Source: JAXMEQ01 sp046348225 (lineage in GTDB: Bacteria; Pseudomonadota; Gammaproteobacteria; Burkholderiales; Burkholderiaceae_C). Taken from it: a stretch of 64,000 bases of DNA. A model generated the notes under the pieces. It did no database searches. It was not told the DNA's origin and worked only from the letters and a program-made list of their open reading frames with translations. This document shows, in pieces, positions 30,432 through 39,008 of this stretch. The stretch is from NCBI GenBank assembly GCA_046348225.1, contig JAXMEQ010000003.1, positions 124,001-188,000 on the forward strand, read 5' to 3'. The translations under genes were made by a program, and so were the position numbers. Position 1 is the stretch's first letter. Each line of letters opens with the position of its first letter.

Positions 30432-32970
30432 TCCCGTCTCCACCCCCGCGCCCGGCGACGACCGGCGCCCTTCCTCGGCCTGGTGGCGCCACTGGTGGCG
30501 ACGCCAGACGCCCGGCCGGCAAGACCGCTTCGCGATGCTGGCCCCGCTGGCTGCCGTGCTGCTGTTTCTGGCCGCCATCGTCTCGGCGTTCTGGTACCTG
30601 CGGCTGGAAGAAGTGGACCGCGAGCAGGAAGCCGTCAAGCGCGACGTGGAATACGCCCAGCAACGGGTGCGGCTGCGCCTGCTGGAGCGCCAGGAACAGC
30701 TCATGCGCGTGGCGCGTGACGCCTCCAACAAGGAAATCGACTTCGACGAATTCATGGGCCGCGCCGAGTCGCTGGTCAGCCAGTACCCGGAACTGCAGGC
30801 CGTCACCTGGATTGATGACCGCCGGCGCATCCGGGCCAGCTACGCCGCGCCCAGCCTGAACAGCAACCACCTGCGCATACCGGGCACTGTGCTGCGCGTC
30901 GGTGAGACCGAAAGCACCTACAGCCTGGCGCGCGACCTGCAGCAACCCGTCTATTCGCAGCCTCTGGCGGGCACCGACAGCAGTGGCCTGCTGCAGCTGC
31001 ACATTCCACTGGCTGACCAGGGGCGTTTCGCCGGCGTCATCCTGGGCGAATACTCCATCGACGGCCTGCTGCGCTACGGGGTGCCGGCCGAAGTCTCGGC
31101 CAAATACGCGGTCGCACTGCTCGATGCCAGGAACCGCGTTCTGGCCGGTGCGTCAGTGCCGGCACGCAGCCCCGCCACCAGCGTGCTGAGCTTTGCCAGC
31201 CTGCCCAATGAGTACGAAGTGCCGGTCTCGCCGGTGGGCAACGGTCTGGTGATCCGGGCCCAGGCCTACCGGGCCTCGCTCGGCGTCATTGGCAGCGGGC
31301 TGTTCTGGCTGGTCAGTGCGCTCAGCGTCATGACCGCCTGGATGCTGATCGGCAACTGGCGCCACACCAGAAGGCGGATGCAGGCCCAGCAGGCGCTGAT
31401 TTCGGAAACCAACTTCCGCCGCGCCATGGAAAACTCCATGCTCACCGGCATGCGCGCGCTCGACATGCAGGGGCGCATCACCTACGTGAATGCCGCGTTC
31501 TGCCAGATGACAGGCTGGAGCGAGGCCGAGCTGGTGGGCCGTACACCGCCCTTCCCCTACTGGCCCGAGGCCGACCGTGAGCAGCTCGCCGCGCGGCTAG
31601 ACGACGAGCTGCATGGCCGTACCACGCCGGGCGGATTCCAGGTGCGCGTCAAGCGCAAGGACGGCACGCTGTTCGACGCCCGCCTGTACGTCTCGCCGCT
31701 GATCGACGCCGTGGGCAAGCAGACCGGCTGGATGACGTCGATGACCGACATCACCGAACCCAACCGCATTCGCGAGCAGCTGTCGGCGTCGTACGAGCGC
31801 TTCACCACGGTGCTGGAGGCGCTGGACGCTTCAGTGTCGGTAGCGCCGCTGGGCAGCGAGGAACTGCTGTTTGCCAACAAGCTGTACCGCCTGTGGTTCG
31901 GCACGCACACCACCGGCCACCTGCAGATGGTGGCGCAGGCCGGCGTGCCCGACCGGCCGACCAATGACGAGTCGATGGACGATGTGGATTCGCTGGTCGG
32001 CCTGCCGACCGACACGCTGATGTCGGCCCAGTCGGAGAACGCGGAAATCTTCGTGCCCGAGCTGGGCAAGTGGCTGGAAGTGCGTTCCCGCTACCTGAAC
32101 TGGGTGGACGGGCGGCTGGCGCAGATGGTGATTGCCACTGACATCACGCCGCGCCGCCATGCGGAGGAACAATCTGCCGCGCAGGCCGAGCGCGCGCAGT
32201 CGGCCAGCCGGCTGATCACCATGGGCGAGATGGCGTCCAGCGTGGCGCACGAACTGAACCAGCCGCTGACCGCCATCAACAACTACTGCAACGGCATGAT
32301 CTCGCGCATCAAGGGCAAGCAGATCAACGAGGACGACCTGCTGGCCGCGCTGGACAAGACGGCGCGGCAGGCCCAGCGCGCGGGGCAGATCATCCAGCGC
32401 ATCCGCTCCTTCGTGAAACGCAGCGAGCCCAACCGCACGCTGTCCGATGTGGCGACCATGGTGAACGAGGCTGTCGAGCTGGCCGAGATCGAGCTGCGCC
32501 GGCGCAATGTCCGGCTGTCGCATTACGTGGCGGCGCGCCTGCCCCGCCTGCACGTGGATCCGATCCTGATCGAGCAGGTGCTGGTCAACCTGCTCAAGAA
32601 CGCGGCAGAGTCGATTGACAACGCCCAGCGCCCGACCGCGCGGCGCAGTGTCGAGCTGCGGGTGATCCCGCGTCAGATCGACCTGCAGCCGGTGGTGGAG
32701 TTTTCAGTGCTGGACTCGGGTGCCGGCCTGGCCCCGGAAGTGATGGACAGGCTGTACGAGGCCTTCTTCTCGACCAAGGCCGAAGGCATGGGCATCGGCC
32801 TGAACCTGTGTCGCACCATCGTCGAGTCGCACCACGGCCGCATGCAGGCAGAGAACATCTACAATGGTGCGGAAGTCACCGGATGCCGTTTTTCCTTCTG
32901 GATTCCGGTGTCCGACGCTATCAATTCCATAGCGTCGCCCTCAACCAAGGATGCCGGAGTGTCTGCATGA
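30424..32970 (+). CDS. Membrane-bound PAS-domain sensor histidine kinase
   Basis: Sensor kinase of 848 residues. TM helix at about 38-60, a periplasmic sensor domain of about 230 residues, second TM at about 290-312, PAS domain (about 335-450; RALDMQGRITYVNAAFCQMTGWSEAELVG), a second, weaker PAS-like segment (455-580), HisKA with His609 in SVAHELNQPLTAINNY, and HATPase (LDSGAGLAPEVMDRLYEAFFSTKAEGMGIGL). The layout is that of FixL/DctB-like kinases. The final residues include DAINSIAS, encoded by repeat copy 4. Stop overlaps the start of the FixJ-like regulator by 4 bases. Signal unknown; divergence from aceE suggests a carboxylic acid or energy-related input. Confidence 0.9.
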   Translation: MQVPVSTPAPGDDRRPSSAWWRHWWRRQTPGRQDRFAMLAPLAAVLLFLAAIVSAFWYLRLEEVDREQEAVKRDVEYAQQRVRLRLLERQEQLMRVARDASNKEIDFDEFMGRAESLVSQYPELQAVTWIDDRRRIRASYAAPSLNSNHLRIPGTVLRVGETESTYSLARDLQQPVYSQPLAGTDSSGLLQLHIPLADQGRFAGVILGEYSIDGLLRYGVPAEVSAKYAVALLDARNRVLAGASVPARSPATSVLSFASLPNEYEVPVSPVGNGLVIRAQAYRASLGVIGSGLFWLVSALSVMTAWMLIGNWRHTRRRMQAQQALISETNFRRAMENSMLTGMRALDMQGRITYVNAAFCQMTGWSEAELVGRTPPFPYWPEADREQLAARLDDELHGRTTPGGFQVRVKRKDGTLFDARLYVSPLIDAVGKQTGWMTSMTDITEPNRIREQLSASYERFTTVLEALDASVSVAPLGSEELLFANKLYRLWFGTHTTGHLQMVAQAGVPDRPTNDESMDDVDSLVGLPTDTLMSAQSENAEIFVPELGKWLEVRSRYLNWVDGRLAQMVIATDITPRRHAEEQSAAQAERAQSASRLITMGEMASSVAHELNQPLTAINNYCNGMISRIKGKQINEDDLLAALDKTARQAQRAGQIIQRIRSFVKRSEPNRTLSDVATMVNEAVELAEIELRRRNVRLSHYVAARLPRLHVDPILIEQVLVNLLKNAAESIDNAQRPTARRSVELRVIPRQIDLQPVVEFSVLDSGAGLAPEVMDRLYEAFFSTKAEGMGIGLNLCRTIVESHHGRMQAENIYNGAEVTGCRFSFWIPVSDAINSIASPSTKDAGVSA
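32914..32936. repeat. Palindromic repeat, copy 4 (C-terminal codons of the sensor kinase)
   Basis: Core GCTATCAATTCCATAGC at 32917-32933, extended by GAC/GTC to 8-base arms. Read in frame as Ala-Ile-Asn-Ser-Ile-Ala, 18 codons before the kinase stop. No recognisable tail. Confidence 0.7.
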
Positions 32971-33593
32971 GTTTGATCCCGAAAAAGGGCACGGTCTATG
33001 TGGTGGACGACGACGAGGCCGTGCGCGACTCGCTGCAATGGCTGCTGGAAGGCAAGGACTACCGCGTCCGTTGCTTCGACTCCGCCGAATCCTTTCTCTC
33101 GCGCTATGACCCGCGTGAAGTCGCCTGCCTGATCGTGGACATCCGGATGGGCGGCATGACGGGTCTGGAGTTGCAGGACCGCCTGATCGAGCGCAAATCG
33201 CCGCTGCCCATCGTCTTCATCACCGGCCATGGCGACGTGCCGATGGCGGTGAACACCATGAAGAAGGGCGCGATGGATTTCATCCAGAAGCCCTTCAAGG
33301 AAGACGAACTGGTGGGGCTGGTGGAGCGCATGCTTGACCACGCCAAGGGCGCCTTCGCCGAGTACCAGAGCGCTGCCAGCCGCGACGCGCTGCTGTCCAA
33401 GCTGACCAGCCGCGAGGCCCAGGTGCTGGAGCGCATCGTCGCCGGCCGGCTGAACAAGCAGATTGCCGACGACCTGGGCATCAGCATCAAGACGGTCGAG
33501 GCGCACCGCGCCAACATCATGGAAAAGCTCAATGCCAACACCGTGGCCGATCTGCTGAAAATCGCCCTCGGCCAGAACGCACCGAAAACCTGA
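32967..33593 (+). CDS. FixJ-like response regulator
   Basis: Response regulator of 208 residues: receiver domain with DDDEAVRDSL, phospho-acceptor Asp58 (ACLIVDIRMGGMTGLEL), Thr in FITGHGDVPMAV and Lys in FIQKPFKEDEL, then a LuxR-type HTH (LTSREAQVLERIVAGRLNKQIAD to SIKTVEAHRANIMEKL). The sequence is of the FixJ/TtrR/TodT type. The ATG at 32967 overlaps the kinase stop, making an obligate pair. Followed by repeat copy 5 and a terminator, which ends this transcript. Target genes are not evident; aceE is the nearest divergent candidate. Confidence 0.92.
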   Translation: MSLIPKKGTVYVVDDDEAVRDSLQWLLEGKDYRVRCFDSAESFLSRYDPREVACLIVDIRMGGMTGLELQDRLIERKSPLPIVFITGHGDVPMAVNTMKKGAMDFIQKPFKEDELVGLVERMLDHAKGAFAEYQSAASRDALLSKLTSREAQVLERIVAGRLNKQIADDLGISIKTVEAHRANIMEKLNANTVADLLKIALGQNAPKT

Positions 33594-33594
33594 C

Positions 33595-33643
33595 GCTACA
33601 ACTTTCATAGCACCCCACGCCCGCTGCGCAAGGCCTGCGGGCG
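33595..33643 (+). repeat. Palindromic repeat, copy 5 (intergenic, merges into a terminator)
   Basis: Core GCTACAACTTTCATAGC at 33595-33611 begins one base after the response regulator stop. The downstream bases CCGCTGCGCAAGGCCTGCGGGC resemble the GCTTGCGC tail of the other copies and form the stem-loop of the terminator. Confidence 0.7.
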
Positions 33644-33648
33644 TTTTT
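33618..33648 (+). terminator. Intrinsic terminator after the response regulator
   Basis: Stem CGCCCGC (33618-33624) and GCGGGCG (33637-33643) with a 12-base loop, followed by five T residues (33644-33648). It ends the kinase/regulator transcript and lies just before folD. Confidence 0.85.
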
Positions 33649-33665
33649 ACTTGAGATCCGAAGAC

Positions 33666-34517
33666 ATGACAGCCCAACTCATTGACGGCAATGCCCTTTC
33701 CTGGCAACTGCGCGGTGACGTCGCCGCCCGCGCCGCGGCGCTCAAGGCCCGCGGCATCACGCCCGGCCTGGCCGTGGTGCTGGTAGGCGACAACCCGGCC
33801 AGCCAGGTCTATGTGCGCAACAAGGTCAAGGCCTGTGAAGACAGCGGCCTGCACTCGGTGCTGGAAAAGTACGACGCCAGCATGACCGAGGCGGCCCTGC
33901 TGGCCCGGGTGGACGCGCTCAACCACGACCCCGCCATCCACGGCATCCTGGTTCAGTTGCCCCTGCCTGCGCACATCGACGCGCAGAAGGTCATCGAAGC
34001 CATCTCCCCGGCCAAGGATGTGGACGGCTTCCACATCGCCAGCGCCGGCGCGCTGATGACCGGCATGCCCGGTTTCTGGCCCTGTACACCCTATGGCTGC
34101 ATGAAGATGCTGGAGAGCATTGGCTATGACCTGCGCGGCAAGCACGCCGTCGTGATCGGGCGCAGCAACATCGTGGGCAAGCCCATGGCCCTGATGTTGC
34201 TGCAGAAGAACGCGACCGTGACCATCTGCCACAGCGCGACGCGCGACCTCAAGGCCCAGACGCTGCAGGCCGATGTGATCGTTGCCGCCGTGGGCAAGCG
34301 CAACGTGCTCACCGCCGACATGGTCAAGCCCGGCGCCGTGGTGCTGGACGTCGGCATGAACCGTAACGACGAAGGCAAGCTCTGCGGCGATGTGGATTTT
34401 GCGGCGGTCAAGGACGTTGCGGGCTGGATCACCCCTGTGCCGGGCGGGGTCGGCCCCATGACCATTACGATGCTTCTGGTCAACACCCTTGAAGCCGCCG
34501 AACGCGCTGCCATGTAA
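33666..34517 (+). CDS. folD: Bifunctional methylenetetrahydrofolate dehydrogenase/cyclohydrolase
   Basis: Cytoplasmic one-carbon enzyme of 283 residues converting methylene-THF to formyl-THF with NADP. Signatures: YVRNKVKACEDSGL with the catalytic Lys, GILVQLPLPAHID, SPAKDVDGFHI and the Rossmann segment VIGRSNIVGKPMALMLL; the end PVPGGVGPMTITMLLVNTLEAA is nearly invariant in FolD. The ATG at 33666 gives the normal N-terminus MTAQLIDGNAL. Followed after 5 bases by the peptidase gene, with which it is probably co-transcribed. Confidence 0.97.
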   Translation: MTAQLIDGNALSWQLRGDVAARAAALKARGITPGLAVVLVGDNPASQVYVRNKVKACEDSGLHSVLEKYDASMTEAALLARVDALNHDPAIHGILVQLPLPAHIDAQKVIEAISPAKDVDGFHIASAGALMTGMPGFWPCTPYGCMKMLESIGYDLRGKHAVVIGRSNIVGKPMALMLLQKNATVTICHSATRDLKAQTLQADVIVAAVGKRNVLTADMVKPGAVVLDVGMNRNDEGKLCGDVDFAAVKDVAGWITPVPGGVGPMTITMLLVNTLEAAERAAM

Positions 34518-34522
34518 AGCTC

Positions 34523-36556
34523 ATGACGCCCAATCCGCTCCTCGACTTTTCCGACCTTCCGCTGTTTGACCGCCTCCGTGCAGAGCATGTGGCGCCGGCC
34601 GTGGACGCTTTGCTGGCCGAGGCCAACGCGGCCCTGGAGGCCGTCACCCAACCCGACTTTCCCGCCGACTGGTCCACCATGTCGGCCCGGCTGGACGTGG
34701 CCACCGAGCGGCTGGGCCGCGCCTGGGGCGCGGTCAGCCACCTCAACAGCGTGGCCGACACGCCCGAGCTGCGCGCCGCCTACAACGAGGCCCTGCCCCG
34801 CGTCACCGAGTTCTGGACCCGGCTCGGTGCCGACGAGCGCCTGTACGCCAAGTACAAGGCCATGGACCCCGCCACGCTGAACGCCGAGCAACGGCAGGCG
34901 CTGAAGAATGCCATGCGCAACTTCGTGCTGTCAGGGGCTGAACTGACAGGGGCGGCCAAGGACCGGTTTGCCCGCATCCAGGAGCGCCAGGCGGAGCTGA
35001 GCCAGAAGTTCAGCGAGAACGCGCTCGACGCGACGGATGCCTGGAGCTACCTGGCCAGCGCCGATGAACTGGACGGTGTACCCGACGACGTGAAGCAGGC
35101 CGCCCGGGCGGCAGCCAGCGCCGAGGGCAAGAACGGCTACAAACTCACGCTCAAGATGCCGTGCTACCTGCCGGTCATGCAGTTCGCCCACGGCAGCGCG
35201 TTGCGCGAAAAGCTCTACCGCGCCTACGTGACGCGTGCCAGCGACCAGGCGCCTGCCGAAGCCCGCCAGTTCGACAACTCGGCGCTCATCCGCGAAATCC
35301 TCGCCCTGCGCCTGGAAGAGTCGCAATTGCTGGGCTACCGCAACTTTGGCGAGGTGTCTGTCGTCGCCAAAATGGCCGACTCCCCGGCGCAGGTCATCAC
35401 CTTCCTGCGCGACCTGGCAGCCCGGGCCCGGCCCCACGGCGAACGCGACCTGGCCGACATGCGGGCATTCGCCGCCGAGCAGCTGGCGCTGGACAACCCG
35501 CAGCCCTGGGACTGGTCGTACATCGGCGAAAAGCTCAAGGAGGCGCGGTACTCGTTCAGCGAGCAGGAGGTCAAGCAGTACTTCACTGCGCCCAAGGTGC
35601 TGGCCGGGCTGTTCAAGATTGTCGAGACCCTGTTCGAGGTGGCGATCCGGCGCGACAGCGCGCCCGTCTGGCACCCGTCAGTGGAGTTTTACCGGATCGA
35701 GCGCGGTGGCCAGCTCGTCGGCCAGTTCTATCTGGATCCGTCGGCCCGTACCGGCAAGCGCGGCGGCGCCTGGATGGACGACGTGCGTGCACGCTGGCTG
35801 CGGCCCGACAACGGCCGGCTGCAGACGCCGGTGGCGCATCTGGTGTGCAACTTCGCCGACGGGGTGGATGGCAAGCCGCCGCGGCTGACGCATGATGACG
35901 TGACCACCCTGTTCCACGAATTCGGCCACGGCCTGCACCACATGCTGACCCAGGTGAACGAGCGCGATGTGTCCGGCATCAGCGGCGTGGAATGGGACGC
36001 GGTGGAACTGCCCAGCCAGTTCATGGAGAACTTCTGCTGGGAATGGAACGTCCTGCGGCACATGACGGCCCATGTGGACACCGGCGAACCGTTGCCACGC
36101 GCCCTGTTCGACAAGATGCTGGCTGCCAAGAATTTCCAGAGCGGCCTGCAGACGCTGCGGCAGATTGAATTTGCGCTGTTCGACATGCTGCTGCACACCG
36201 AGCACGAGCCATCGCGCGACATCATGCCGCTGCTGGCCCGGGTGCGCGATGAAGTGGCGGTGATCCAGCCGCCCGCCTTCAGCCGGACAGCCCACACTTT
36301 CAGCCATATTTTTGCGGGCGGTTACGCCGCGGGCTACTACAGCTACAAATGGGCCGAGGTGCTGAGTGCCGACGCCTACGCCGCCTTTGAGGAAAGCGCA
36401 GGTAAAGACGGCACGCCGAGCGTGGAAACCGGTAGAAAATACCGCGAAGCGATCCTGGAGGCCGGCGGCAGCCGCCCCGCCATGGAGTCGTTCAAGGCCT
36501 TCCGGGGCCGCGAGCCTTCGCTGGACGCGTTGCTGCGCCACCAGGGCATGGCCTGA
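34523..36556 (+). CDS. prlC: Oligopeptidase A, M3 family zinc metallopeptidase
   Basis: Cytoplasmic oligopeptidase of 677 residues degrading short peptides, including cleaved signal peptides in E. coli. The zinc motif is HEFGH at residues 465-469 (TLFHEFGHGLHHMLTQ), with the third ligand Glu in the following GISGVEWDAVELPSQFMENF. The C-terminal GGYAAGYYSYKWAEVLSADAY is diagnostic of the M3A family. Full length. Lies 5 bases after folD with a poor ribosome-binding site, so translation is probably coupled. Downstream is a glutaredoxin-like gene. Confidence 0.95.
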   Translation: MTPNPLLDFSDLPLFDRLRAEHVAPAVDALLAEANAALEAVTQPDFPADWSTMSARLDVATERLGRAWGAVSHLNSVADTPELRAAYNEALPRVTEFWTRLGADERLYAKYKAMDPATLNAEQRQALKNAMRNFVLSGAELTGAAKDRFARIQERQAELSQKFSENALDATDAWSYLASADELDGVPDDVKQAARAAASAEGKNGYKLTLKMPCYLPVMQFAHGSALREKLYRAYVTRASDQAPAEARQFDNSALIREILALRLEESQLLGYRNFGEVSVVAKMADSPAQVITFLRDLAARARPHGERDLADMRAFAAEQLALDNPQPWDWSYIGEKLKEARYSFSEQEVKQYFTAPKVLAGLFKIVETLFEVAIRRDSAPVWHPSVEFYRIERGGQLVGQFYLDPSARTGKRGGAWMDDVRARWLRPDNGRLQTPVAHLVCNFADGVDGKPPRLTHDDVTTLFHEFGHGLHHMLTQVNERDVSGISGVEWDAVELPSQFMENFCWEWNVLRHMTAHVDTGEPLPRALFDKMLAAKNFQSGLQTLRQIEFALFDMLLHTEHEPSRDIMPLLARVRDEVAVIQPPAFSRTAHTFSHIFAGGYAAGYYSYKWAEVLSADAYAAFEESAGKDGTPSVETGRKYREAILEAGGSRPAMESFKAFRGREPSLDALLRHQGMA

Positions 36557-36583
36557 CCCACAACCGATGCTGGAGATGTGTTG

Positions 36584-37243
36584 ATGATTGCTGCCACCCG
36601 TTCCGTTGCCTCCACCGCGCTGGCCGGCCTGTTGCTGGCCGGCGCCATTGCCGCACCCGTGGCGGCCCAGCAGGTGTTTCGCATCGTCGGGCCGGACGGT
36701 CGCGTGACGTTTTCCGACAAGCCGCCCGAGACGCCCAACGCCAAGGCCGCACCGGTCAACGCCGCTGGCAACACGGCAGCTGCCGGCGCAGGCAGTGCCC
36801 TGCCTTTCGAGCTGCGGCAAATCGCCAGCCGGTACCCTGTGGTCATCTACACCGGCAACAACTGCGCGCCCTGCGGCAGTGGCCGCGCCTACCTGTCGGG
36901 CCGCGGCATCCCCTTCACGGAAAAGACCATCGTCAGCAATGAAGACATCGACGCCTTGCAGCGCCTGACAGGCAGTTCGTCGCTGCCGGCCTTGAGCATT
37001 GGCGGTCAGCAACTGCGCGGCTTCTCGGAAGTGGAATGGGCACAGTTCCTCGATGCCGCGGGCTACCCGAAGACCTCGCAGCTGCCCGCGGGCTACCGCA
37101 ATCCGCCCGCCGGGCCACTGGTGGCGGTGCAGACCAAACCCGCCGATGCCGCACCGCCCCAGGCGGCTGCACCAGCCGCCGCGCCATTGCCGGCCGCGCC
37201 GGCCGAGCCGCCGCCCAGCAACCCGGCCGGCATCCGCTTCTGA
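36584..37243 (+). CDS. Exported DUF4124/glutaredoxin-like protein
   Basis: Periplasmic protein of 219 residues. Signal peptide to about residue 29 (AAPVAAQQ), then a DUF4124-like stretch (VFRIVGPDGRVTFSDKPPE), a glutaredoxin-type thioredoxin fold with CxxC in VVIYTGNNCAPCGSGRAYLSGRGIPF, and the cis-Pro region SSSLPALSIGGQQL, then an Ala/Pro-rich tail of about 50 residues. The start ATG at 36584 has GGAG 8 bases upstream; GTG at 36578 in the same frame is less well placed. It probably acts in periplasmic thiol-disulfide exchange, unproven. Confidence 0.85.
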   Translation: MIAATRSVASTALAGLLLAGAIAAPVAAQQVFRIVGPDGRVTFSDKPPETPNAKAAPVNAAGNTAAAGAGSALPFELRQIASRYPVVIYTGNNCAPCGSGRAYLSGRGIPFTEKTIVSNEDIDALQRLTGSSSLPALSIGGQQLRGFSEVEWAQFLDAAGYPKTSQLPAGYRNPPAGPLVAVQTKPADAAPPQAAAPAAAPLPAAPAEPPPSNPAGIRF

Positions 37244-37250
37244 CACGGGC

Positions 37251-37922
37251 TCAGTAGGTCAGCGTCTGCACGCCCTGGGCCGTGCCCAGCAGGCATATGG
37301 CTGCCTTCTGATGGGCAAACACGCCGACGGTGACCACACCGGGCCACTGGTTCACCTCGGACTCAAACCCCAGGGGGTCGTGAATCTGCAGGCCTGTCAC
37401 GTCCAGAATGTGCTGGCCGTTGTCGGTGACGAGCGGCCGGCCGTCCTTCAGGCGCACGGTGGCGGTGCCACCCAGCGCCGCAAACTGCCGGGTGATGCGT
37501 TGCGTGGCCATAGCAATCACTTCCACCGGCAGCGGAAATCGGCCCAGCACTGGCACCCGCTTGGACTCGTCCGCAATGCAGACAAACCGCCGCGATTGCG
37601 CCGCCACGATTTTTTCCCGCGTGAGCGCGGCGCCCCCGCCCTTGACCATGTAGCCCTGGCCGTCAATCTCGTCGGCACCATCGATGTAGACCGACAGCTC
37701 CGCCACGTCGTTGCTGTCAAACACCGGGATGCCCAACGCCCGCAGCCGTTCGGTCGATGCATTGGAGCTGGACACCGCACCCTGGATGCGGTCCTTCATG
37801 CTGGCCAGCGCGTCAATGAACTTGTTGACGGTGGAGCCGGTGCCGACGCCCACAATTTCGCCGGGCACCACGTACTGCAGGGCGGCCTGGCCGACCAGTG
37901 TTTTGAGTTCGTCTTGGGTCAT
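37251..37922 (-). CDS. rpiA: Ribose-5-phosphate isomerase A
   Basis: Interconverts ribose-5-phosphate and ribulose-5-phosphate, 223 residues. Signatures: VGVGTGSTVNKFIDAL (phosphate loop), SSNASTERLRALGIP, DGADEID with the catalytic Asp and KGGGAALTREKIVA with the catalytic Lys/Glu. Full length, well conserved. Convergent with the glutaredoxin-like gene and divergent from pyrD with only 34 bases between starts, which must hold both ribosome-binding sites and promoters. Confidence 0.96.
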   Translation of the reverse strand: MTQDELKTLVGQAALQYVVPGEIVGVGTGSTVNKFIDALASMKDRIQGAVSSSNASTERLRALGIPVFDSNDVAELSVYIDGADEIDGQGYMVKGGGAALTREKIVAAQSRRFVCIADESKRVPVLGRFPLPVEVIAMATQRITRQFAALGGTATVRLKDGRPLVTDNGQHILDVTGLQIHDPLGFESEVNQWPGVVTVGVFAHQKAAICLLGTAQGVQTLTY

Positions 37923-37956
37923 CTGGGAAAATCCGGAAAGTTACGAGAATTATCCA

Positions 37957-39000
37957 ATGTCCCTTCTGCCTTACGGCCTGGCCCGCCCGTTTTTGTTCGG
38001 CCTTGACCCCGAAACCGCGCATGAGCTCACCATGCATTCGCTGGCCCGGCTGCAGGGCACCCCGCTGGAATGGGCCTACTGCAACGGGTTGGTCGACGAT
38101 CCGCTGGAACTGGCGGGCCTGAAGTTCCCCAATCGCATTGGCCTGGCTGCCGGCCTGGACAAGAACGCGCGCTGCATCGACGGCCTGGGCGCCATGGGTT
38201 TCGGGTTTGTGGAGGTGGGCACTGTCACGCCCAAGGCCCAGCCCGGCAACCCCAAACCGCGCATGTTCCGCCTGCCCAAGGCCAACGCGCTGATCAACCG
38301 TCTGGGCTTCAACAACGACGGGCTGGACGCCTTTGTGGCCAACGTGCAGCGTGCGAGCTTCCGCCAGAAGGGCCGCATCCTGGGCCTGAACATCGGCAAG
38401 AACGCCGCCACGCCGATTGAAGACGCCACCCGCGACTACCTGACCTGCCTGAACGGCGTGTACCCGCATGCCGACTACGTCACGGTCAACATCTCGAGCC
38501 CCAACACCAAGAACCTGCGCGCCCTGCAAAGTGACGAGGCGCTGGACGGCCTGCTGGGCGCCATCGCGCAGCGCCGCGCGGCGCTGGCCCGACAACACCA
38601 GCGTCGGGTGCCGTTGTTCGTGAAAATCGCGCCCGACCTGGACGAAGCCCAGGTGGAGGTGATTGCCGCTACGCTGAAGCGCCACGCCATGGACGGGGTG
38701 GTGGCCACCAATACGACCATCAGCCGGGAGGCCGTGAAGGGCCTGCCCCACGCCGAAGAAGCCGGTGGCCTGAGTGGCGCGCCCGTGTTTGAAGCCAGCA
38801 ATCGCGTCATCGCCCAGTTGCGCGCCGCACTGGGCAAGGGCTTTCCCATCATCGGTGTGGGCGGGGTCCTCAGTGGCGCCGACGCGGTCGCCAAGATTCG
38901 CGCCGGAGCCGACCTGGTTCAGATCTACACCGGCCTGATCTACAAAGGGCCCGACCTGGTGCGGGAAGCGGCGCAGGCGGTGAAGGCAATCCGTGGGTGA
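37957..39000 (+). CDS. pyrD: Dihydroorotate dehydrogenase (quinone), class 2
   Basis: Membrane-associated FMN enzyme of pyrimidine synthesis, 347 residues, reducing quinone. The N-terminal helix region LARPFLFGLDPETAHELT is typical of class 2. FMN/active-site motifs: GLAAGLDKNARCIDGL, NRLGFNNDG, VNISSPNTKNLR with the catalytic Ser, TNTTISRE and GVGGVLSGADAVAKIRAGADLVQIYTGL. The ATG at 37957 matches the family start; the open frame extends upstream into rpiA antisense. Convergent with the FAD oxidoreductase 8 bases away. Confidence 0.96.
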   Translation: MSLLPYGLARPFLFGLDPETAHELTMHSLARLQGTPLEWAYCNGLVDDPLELAGLKFPNRIGLAAGLDKNARCIDGLGAMGFGFVEVGTVTPKAQPGNPKPRMFRLPKANALINRLGFNNDGLDAFVANVQRASFRQKGRILGLNIGKNAATPIEDATRDYLTCLNGVYPHADYVTVNISSPNTKNLRALQSDEALDGLLGAIAQRRAALARQHQRRVPLFVKIAPDLDEAQVEVIAATLKRHAMDGVVATNTTISREAVKGLPHAEEAGGLSGAPVFEASNRVIAQLRAALGKGFPIIGVGGVLSGADAVAKIRAGADLVQIYTGLIYKGPDLVREAAQAVKAIRG

Positions 39001-39008
39001 GCGGCGGC